From the NCBI GenBank assembly GCA_033239125.1, contig BSWB01000002.1:156784409-156848408 (forward strand): a stretch of DNA of 64,000 bases, read 5' to 3'. The DNA comes from Fagopyrum homotropicum (taxonomy: Eukaryota; Streptophyta; Magnoliopsida; Caryophyllales; Polygonaceae). Of this stretch, positions 57,543 through 64,000 are shown piece after piece; positions within the stretch are counted from its first letter, which is position 1, and every line of letters begins with the position of its first letter. Below the pieces are notes generated by a model. That model saw only the letters and a program-made list of their open reading frames with translations, did no database searches and was not told where the DNA came from. The translations under genes and the position numbers were made by a program.

Positions 57543-58429
57543 CGGGCGGTAAGGTCGGGAAGAAGAGGAAGGAGGGGAGGGTGAGGATCTATCTCTGAGG
57601 GCAAGGCGACGATTGGAACTCTTTTTTTTTTCCAGCTACTATCAGAGTACCTCGGTCGCTGACAATCCTTAAGAATCACCTCGGTCGAGATGCAGTTCGA
57701 CTGGACCGAGGCGCAACAGATTTCGATTCAAATCTCAGAAATCCAGTTCTTTTCCCCCAAAATTCACTACAGTTGCTTCCTATGGGGTACTTAAGCCTTT
57801 TCTCAGTAGATTCAGGGGCAACCAAAGCCCAAATCGAAACGAATGAACGAGTTAGGGTTTCGACTGTTTTTACCTCGTTTCGGTCGATTCGTTCGATTTC
57901 TTCGCAGATCTGCACTTGTAATAGGATCCTCTACCCTTCAAGCGCAGTTTGGAAGCGGAAATCTTTGAAAACGAGCAAGATTTGGAGGAAGCGAGGTGGA
58001 AGAGCGCCGCGGTCGAGTCGAATTAGGTAAAAGTGAAAACAGAAATTTTTTCCTTTTTATAATGTTCCTGGAACTGCTGTCACCTCGGTCGATATGGTCT
58101 CGACTGGACCGAGGTGGCACGGACCGAGGTGGTTCTGTAGAAACCCTAGTCGCCTCGGTTGCTCAAGAATCAACTCGGTCGAGGTGCCCTCGACTGGACC
58201 AAGGTGTCTCAGTCAAACTTCGTCTTCTCGAATTCTCGAACTTCTGAACTTCCATTTATGCTCCTTCCTTAGATGTCTCCTGTTATCTGTCTAGGACGCC
58301 AAAAACAAACAAAACAAAGCAAAAGCAAACTATCTAAGCTAGACTAAAAAACGGGAAAAGAAAGCAATACCTTGGGTTGCCTCCCAAGAAGCGCTTGATT
58401 TAAGGTCGCTAGCTGGACCATAATGCGTC
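57543..58429 (-). other. Integrase-less junction and non-coding Athila spacer
   Basis: RNase H ends at 58430 and is followed on the minus strand by 'aagcgcttcttgggaggcaa', a sequence that in Athila elements usually follows integrase. So the integrase coding region is missing. Dense CCTCGGTCGAGG-type motifs at 57650-57710 and 58081-58210. Confidence 0.75.
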
Positions 58430-61400
58430 TCAAATGTGATGGGAGGTGCCCTCACCCCATACTTCACCTCCATCGTGGGGTGAAGTAAGTAAATCCATCA
58501 AACGCTCCAACAAGTGTAAGTGCTCATCGGGAAATGAATCGTCTATGGGTGGGTCATCCATCTCGCGGGAAGATTCCGGTAGCCGGCTGAGGTGATCCGC
58601 AACGGAGTTCTCGGATCCCTTCTTATTGCGGATCTCTAGGTCAAACTCTTGAAGCAAGAGAATCCATCGAATAAGACGTGGCTTGGCATCTTTCTTAGCT
58701 AGTAAGTAACGAATGGCTGCATGGTCGGTGTAGACAATGACCTTTGCCCCAACTAAGTAGGAACGAAACTTCTCGAAAGCGTATACAACCGCCAACAGTT
58801 CCTTCTCAGTGGTAGCGTAGTTGCGCTGGGCTACATCTAGCGTCTTGCTAGCATAGTAAATGGCGGTGGTCCGGCCATCCTTCTTCTGTCCAAGCACCGC
58901 TCCTACGGCTACATCACTAGCGTCACACATGACCTCAAAGGGCAAGGTCCAATCAGGAGGTCGGATAATGGGAGCGGAGATCAACGCCTCCTTAATCATG
59001 TAAAAAGCATCAAGACACTCCTGCGAAAACTCAAAAACAACATCTTTATTCAAGAGGTTAGTTAGAGGTTTAGAAATCTTAGAGAAGTCCTTGATGAATC
59101 TCCTGTAGAAACCTGCATGCCCGAGAAAACTCCTCACACCCTTAACAGAACAAGGAGGAGGGAGCTTCTCAATAGTCTCGATCTTAGCTCGATTGACCTC
59201 AATACCTCGATTAGAAACGACGTGTCCTAGTACAATGCCTTCATTAACCATAAAATGACACTTTTCCCAATTCAGAACAAGGTTAGTGTCTTCACATCTT
59301 TTAAGCACTAGAGAAAGGTTAGATAGGCAATCATCAAAAGAGGAACCATATACAGAAAAATCATCCATGAATACCTCCATGATCTCCTCTATGTATTCGG
59401 AAAAGATAGCCATCATGCATCGCTGGAAGGTAGCGGGTGCATTGCACAATCCAAATGGCATCCTCCGATAGGCAAATGTCCCCCATGGACAAGTGAAAGT
59501 GGTCTTCTCCTGATCACCCGGATGGATAGGAATCTGGAAGAATCCACTATAGCCGTCCAAGTAACAAAAGTGTGAATGTTGGGCCAATCATTCGAGCATC
59601 TGATCGATGAAGGGGAGTGGAAAATGGTCCTTCCGTGTGGCCGTGTTCAGCTTCCTGTAATCGATGCAAACCCTCCAGCCCGTAACGTTCGTAGTTGGGA
59701 TTAACTCGTTGTTCTTATTCGTCACAACGGTCATCCCTCCTTTCTTCGGAACGACATGCACCGGGCTAACCCACTTGCTGTCCGAGATAGGATAAATAAT
59801 ACCTGCATCCAACAACTTAAGAACTTCCTTCTTCACAACCTCTTTCATGATCGGATTTAACCGTCTTTGAGGTTCCCGTGAAGTCTTATGATTATCTTCC
59901 ATTAGAATTCTATGCATACAGAAAGAAGGCTTAATGCCAATAAGATCGTCCGTGGTGTAACCTATAGCCTTTCGATGCTTTCTCAGGACATGCATTAACT
60001 TAGACAATTCTGATTCGGAAAGGGAAGCACTAACAATAACGGGATAAGTGGAATCCGGCCCAAGAAAGACATACCTCAAGTGATTAGGGAGTTGTTTAAG
60101 CTCCACAACTGGGGGTGTCTTCTGAGGGGGATCCTTGCTTCCTCCTTCCAGTGGAGTGGATTTAGAAACTGGACTTTCGGAAGTCTCAGTTAAAGTCGTC
60201 TCGCCATCGACCTCGGTCGAGGCGCAGAGGCGTTGACCGAGATGTTCTTCAGTCGCCTCGCTCAGTCCAGGAAGTGCCTCGGTCGAGGTACTGCAACTGG
60301 AACCGAAACTGGAGATCTTCGTCTCCTGAAGTAGTGTCTCTGTTTTAGCGTCTGGATCTTCTTCCAGTGCCTTCAAGCTCCGTATATCTGCATCACAAGA
60401 AGCATCTATACCTTCCTCTATTAAACTAAAACTAATAACTCTTTCGAGTGGATCGTTAATAAGGATAGAGCTCACCAATTCTCTTGATTCTTCTTCATCG
60501 TAGATGTTGAAGATATCATCAGTTAGTTGCTCCCCTTTCATGGCTGCAAGTAGTGCGAACTCCACCTCATCGCCACCAATGTTGAATTTCAACTTGGCGT
60601 TCTTACAATCCACATTGCAACCCGAAGTTGCTAGAAATGGCCTCCCGAGAATAATAGGAACAGGATAATGCGCGGGAATGTCAAGTACGACAAAATCTAT
60701 AGGTAGATAGAAGTTACCTAACTTGACCGGAACGTCCTCCAAGATGCCCACGGGATGAGTGATGGAGCGATCCGCCATATAAAGTCGAATCTTGACCGGC
60801 TTGGGCTCTCCAAGTCCGATCTTCGTACATAGCTCCAGCGGAATGATACTCACGCTGGCACCTAGATCACAAAGGGCTTCACAAGTGACATCCCCAACTT
60901 GAATGGGAATGCTAAATGAGCCGGGATCTCTCAACTTAGGTGACATCTTCTCTTTCATGATCTTAATAAGCTCCGAGGATTTAGATGTCATCCTAACTTC
61001 ACCAAAGTCTTCCAATTTCCTTTTCCTTGATAGGATCTCCTTTAAGAATTTCCCATAGGCGGGCATTCCTAGAATAGCATCAAGAAAAGGAATGTTAATA
61101 TGCAGCTTGTTCATCAAGTCTAGAAACTTACCAAAGTGCTTGTCTAGATGTGCTCTGGCTCTGGACTGAGGGAATGGAAGTGGTGGTTTGTATGCAGGAG
61201 GTGGAACATAAACTTCAGTTTTCCCTTCCGCTTTCTGTTGCTCCGCTTCGGTTGGCATCTCGGTCGAGGTGTTCTTCGACTGGATTTGGACCGAGGTGGT
61301 CTGCGTCGAACGAGGTACTAGATCTGCAGTTTTAAGTCCACTCCTTGTCGTTATGGACATGCACTGGCCCTTAGGGTTGCTTTCCGTCTTTGCTGGAAGC

Positions 61401-61500
61401 TTCCCTGGATCTCTTGGCGCTTCATTCGCCCTACTTGCAAGTTGTTGTTCGAAGGACTTTTGGGCCCTCGAAAATGAAGTCATAGAATTCTCCATAGCGC
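58430..61500 (-). pseudogene. pol: Athila Pol: protease, reverse transcriptase, RNase H (one UGA)
   Basis: Continuous with gag. Protease: CDLGASVSIIP and ILGRPFLATSG. A linker rich in STEA/STEV follows, encoded by the dispersed motif. RT: WVSPVHVVPKKGG, VCIDYRKLN, then a TGA at 59588-59590 (DQMLE-stop-LAQHSH, where relatives have Arg; CGA to TGA), then YSGFFQIPIHP, FGLCNAPATFQ, catalytic FMDDFSVYG. RNase H: VMCDASDVAVGAVLGQ, TTEKELLAVVYAFEKF, YTDHAAIRYLL. The frame ends soon after HLSRL with an abnormal tail, and no HHCC or DDE integrase follows. Apart from the UGA and the lost integrase the domains look sound. Confidence 0.93.
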
Positions 61501-62973
61501 TCAGCTTGATCAAGATAGCCTCCAGAACTGCGTCTTTCTTTTCCGGCTGAAACGAACTTGATCCTTGCCCTTGGCTCTTTAATGGAGTAAAAGAAGAAGA
61601 AGAAGAAGAAGAAGAAGGGGAAGAGAGGAAAGGGTTAGAGGAATTATTAGAGTTGGAGTTAGAATAATTGTTACCAGGATTCTGGTTGTTTTGATTGTTC
61701 GTCCTCCAATTGTTGCTATTGGATCCTCTATTGTTGTTGTTGTAGTTGTTGTTATTGTTCCGGGAACCGTTGTTGTTGTTACGGTATCCATTGTTGTTGT
61801 TCCTTTGTCCTTGCTCTTCCTTCTTGGTTTGAGCAACCAAGAGTTCCTTCAATTGCTTCACGTCATCCTTCAAAGACGTGAGTTGATTGTTGTTGGATTG
61901 AGTCTCTTGAAAGTTGACTCTTTTAATTCCACCTTCAGCTCCTTGGTGGGTGTACTTTTCCATATGCAAGGCTTGCTTTTCAATGAAGTCTCAAGCCTCA
62001 TCAATCGCCATGTCCATGAAGGTACCGGCGGAGAGTAGTTGAAGATTGAACTAGGTGCTTTCGTCCAGTCCTTTGAAGTAGATCTCCAATAACTCGATCT
62101 TTGGAATCCCATGATGTGGGCAATCCAAAAGGATGTCTTTGAACCGCTCCCATGACTTGGACAAGCTCTCCTTGTCCTTCATAATGAAAGCATTGATCTT
62201 CCCTCTCATTTCAGCTGTCTTTGAGGGGGAAAGAATTTGGTTAAGAATTCCGTCGTCATCTCCTCCCATGTGCTAATTTTTCCTGGAGGAAGAGATCGAT
62301 ACCAAGTAAGAGCTCTATCTTTTAAAGAAAAGTAAAAAGGTCTTAGCTTGTAGTTGTTATTTTCAATTCTGGAAGGTCGCAAGGTTTCCATCAAGATCTC
62401 GTAGTTTTGAAGATGTTGATGTGGTGATTCCTTCTCCATCCCTCCGAATTGGCATTGGCGAATCATGGATAGAACTTGCTGTCGAAGTTCGTAGTCATGG
62501 TCCGCTGGATCTCCTAGGTTGACTCCTGGACGCCTCAGTTGTTGATTAGGGTTCATCCTTTGACCTAGGATTTGTGGGATTCCTGCAAGAAGAACATCTC
62601 GGACTGGCATCGGAGGTGGATGTATTTCGGCCGGGGCGTCTGGTTCTGGAACCTACCTCGGTCGAGGGTCAGCAACTGGAACCTGCCTCGGTCCAGCATC
62701 GGGAACTGGGTCATCCCTCGGTCGAAGTAGAATTTGGTCTCGTATGATGGCCATTTCTGCTTCGATTGCTTCAGTTTTGGTGCGGGTTTCTTCCCTCTCT
62801 CGCTGTAGCTCTTCCTGGCTGAGGCGCAGCAGCTCTAACGCCTCCTTTAATTCGGCCTCAAGATCGCGGTTGTCTTGTTGGGCCATCTTCGCTTCTCTTA
62901 AGCGTCGCTTGTATGTCTTTTCTGGTTCGGGATCGTAAGGAACGATTTCCTTCCCAGTGCGGGTTCTTCGCAT
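61501..62973 (-). pseudogene. gag: Athila Gag, several stops and one frameshift
   Basis: Likely start ATG at 62973 (MRRTRTGKEIVPYDPEPEKT), followed by a coiled coil (about residues 30-75). Capsid part: FSLKDRALTWYRSLPPGKIS and EFLTKFFPP, the Retrotrans_gag pattern. Breaks: TAG at 62653-62655, a frameshift near 62245 in a run of C, TAG at 62051-62053 and TGA at 61991-61993. The C-terminal part is Asn-rich (61640-61810), followed by a second coil (FSRAQKSFEQQLASRANEAP). No zinc knuckle is seen, as is normal for Athila. Confidence 0.85.
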
Positions 62974-63075
62974 ATACCTAAGAAAGAACCTGCAAAAGTC
63001 ACTCAAGTAGAGTGGTTAGATGACACGGGGGCAAGTGCCCCAAGAGCAAACCGTACCGGCTCGGTCTAGACCAAG
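62974..63075 (-). other. Athila leader between primer site and gag
   Basis: Short untranslated leader. No further feature. Confidence 0.6.
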
Positions 63076-63093
63076 TCCCCGGCAACGGCGCCA
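63076..63093 (-). other. Primer binding site (Asp tRNA) of the Athila element
   Basis: Element-strand TGGCGCCGTTGCCGGGGA, the usual Athila primer site; its complement ends CGGCGCCA, matching the 3' end of tRNA-Asp. It lies six bases inside the 5' LTR boundary. Confidence 0.92.
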
Positions 63094-63099
63094 AAAACT

Positions 63100-64000
63100 T
63101 GTTCGCTCCAAACGGTGTGTGCAAGCTTTAAATTTATAACCCTAGACTTAAGCTTAAAACAAGGATGCGAACCCGTAGTGTACGGGTCAATCGTAGTAAA
63201 AAGCAAGAAATTCCAGGGGTCGATCACAGGGACTCGGTGAAACAAAGTCAACAACGGTAAGCTTCATGAATACTAACCACAAGAGCAATTAACACAATCA
63301 AAGATGAATAAGAAGTCAATTAAGCAAACATGCAATTCTAGGGATTAAAGCTTCTAGTTGTGGTTCAAACTCAAGATCTAAAGATAGGCGGACAAAGCTG
63401 AGGTTTTTGCATGGGGAAGGTGTTACTAAAGTGGAGTAGATCACCGGGTAAGTCTCACTACACACTAATCCAAAATCGTAACTCCTATTACCGGGTAAGT
63501 CTCAAGGAATCAAGATAAAGAACTATAACCTCAAACTAACACACCATCTAAGGGGATAGAATCAACCTTTACCGGGTAAGTCTCAGGCTAACTCACAAAG
63601 ATGGGATGAAAGCACACTCAAACCCCAATAAAGGACAAACCTTTATTACCTACACTTATGATCGTTGGTATACAAACTAAGGAATTACCGGGTAAGTCTC
63701 ATCCTAAGCTTGCTTTGAACCAGGAAAGGTGTAATAAGAATAGGATTTGACAAACTTTAACACTTAACTCTCAGTTTTAGGATCAGATAAGTCACCTCGA
63801 TTAGAAGAATTCCACACCGGCCGAGATGTTCATCGACTGAGCGAGATGCTTAGGGTTAAGGTTAAAAACTCGAACTTTTAGGGTCCTACTGTGGTTAAGA
63901 TCATTCTATCATTGTTTTTCCCCAACCTTCAGCCAATCACCCTAGAATCACACAAGGAAATTAGCCACTCATCATCATGAAAGTATTAATCAAATATATG
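63100..64000 (-). repeat. 5' LTR of the Athila element (partial)
   Basis: 901 bp visible, aligned to 52940-53842 with about a dozen substitutions and small indels; continues past the window end. Confidence 0.93.

Larger units (their letters stand above)
52940..64000 (-). mobile_element. Athila-type Ty3/gypsy retrotransposon, internally deleted, runs off the window
   Basis: Minus-strand element with its 3' LTR at 52940-54716 and the start of its 5' LTR at 63100-64000 (901 bp visible, about a dozen differences from the left copy). The primer site matches the 3' end of Asp tRNA. Order: gag, protease, RT, RNase H, no integrase, then an Athila ORF1-type frame. It carries gag breaks, an RT stop and an ORF1 stop, so it is not autonomous. 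It inserted into the older chromovirus pol at 52939; left flank is 'gtaaa', the matching right flank is outside the window. Confidence 0.92.

Overview
The window is nuclear DNA of a flowering plant, most probably a eudicot. Evidence: split genes with GT-AG introns, an HMGA-type AT-hook protein with a linker-histone domain, a cysteine-rich-receptor-like kinase relic, a pectin methylesterase/invertase inhibitor, and plant-type Ty1/copia, Ty3/gypsy (Athila and chromovirus), LINE, Mutator-like, Helitron and PIF/Harbinger elements. I could not settle the family or species. Most of the window is repeat DNA; only about four host loci look intact or nearly so.

Layout. 1-14 kb: an old LTR-retroelement end, probably an LTR rich in CTACG...TACGTAGG repeats and carrying a LINE RNase H relic, split by a young complete Sirevirus-like Ty1/copia element (1725-11351, minus strand, 1151-bp LTRs, GGTCG target duplication, intact gag, pol and an extra third ORF). 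14-18.4 kb: degraded retroelement leader, gag-like and LTR-like pieces. 18.4-22 kb: a gene island with a kinase pseudogene and the HMGA gene. 24.1-30.0 kb: a Mutator-like element with about 130-bp terminal inverted repeats and a 9-bp target duplication, holding one chromovirus LTR and decayed pol. 31.5-37 kb: PIF/Harbinger-type MITEs, a PMEI gene, a 1.74-kb non-autonomous Helitron and a LINE relic. 37.0-44.1 kb: two copies of a duplicated block encoding 100-aa secreted peptides, separated by a long LINE relic, a MITE and AT microsatellites. 44.5-46.6 kb: minisatellites. 46.9-52.9 kb: a chromovirus (Tekay/Del-like) relic truncated by an Athila element (52940 to beyond 64000) that lacks integrase and carries several stops.

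Most interesting signals: (1) in both secreted-peptide paralogs the start codon lies inside a 17-bp stem with the cap-proximal 5'UTR, and the one change in the second copy keeps pairing as G-U; (2) both large retrotransposons carry their own dispersed short palindrome-like motif in LTR, UTR and coding linkers (TAAGRYCTTA in the copia element, CCTCGGTCGAGG in the Athila element); (3) the copia gag and pol are in one frame with a single UGA between them; (4) the Mutator-like element encloses a lone chromovirus LTR.
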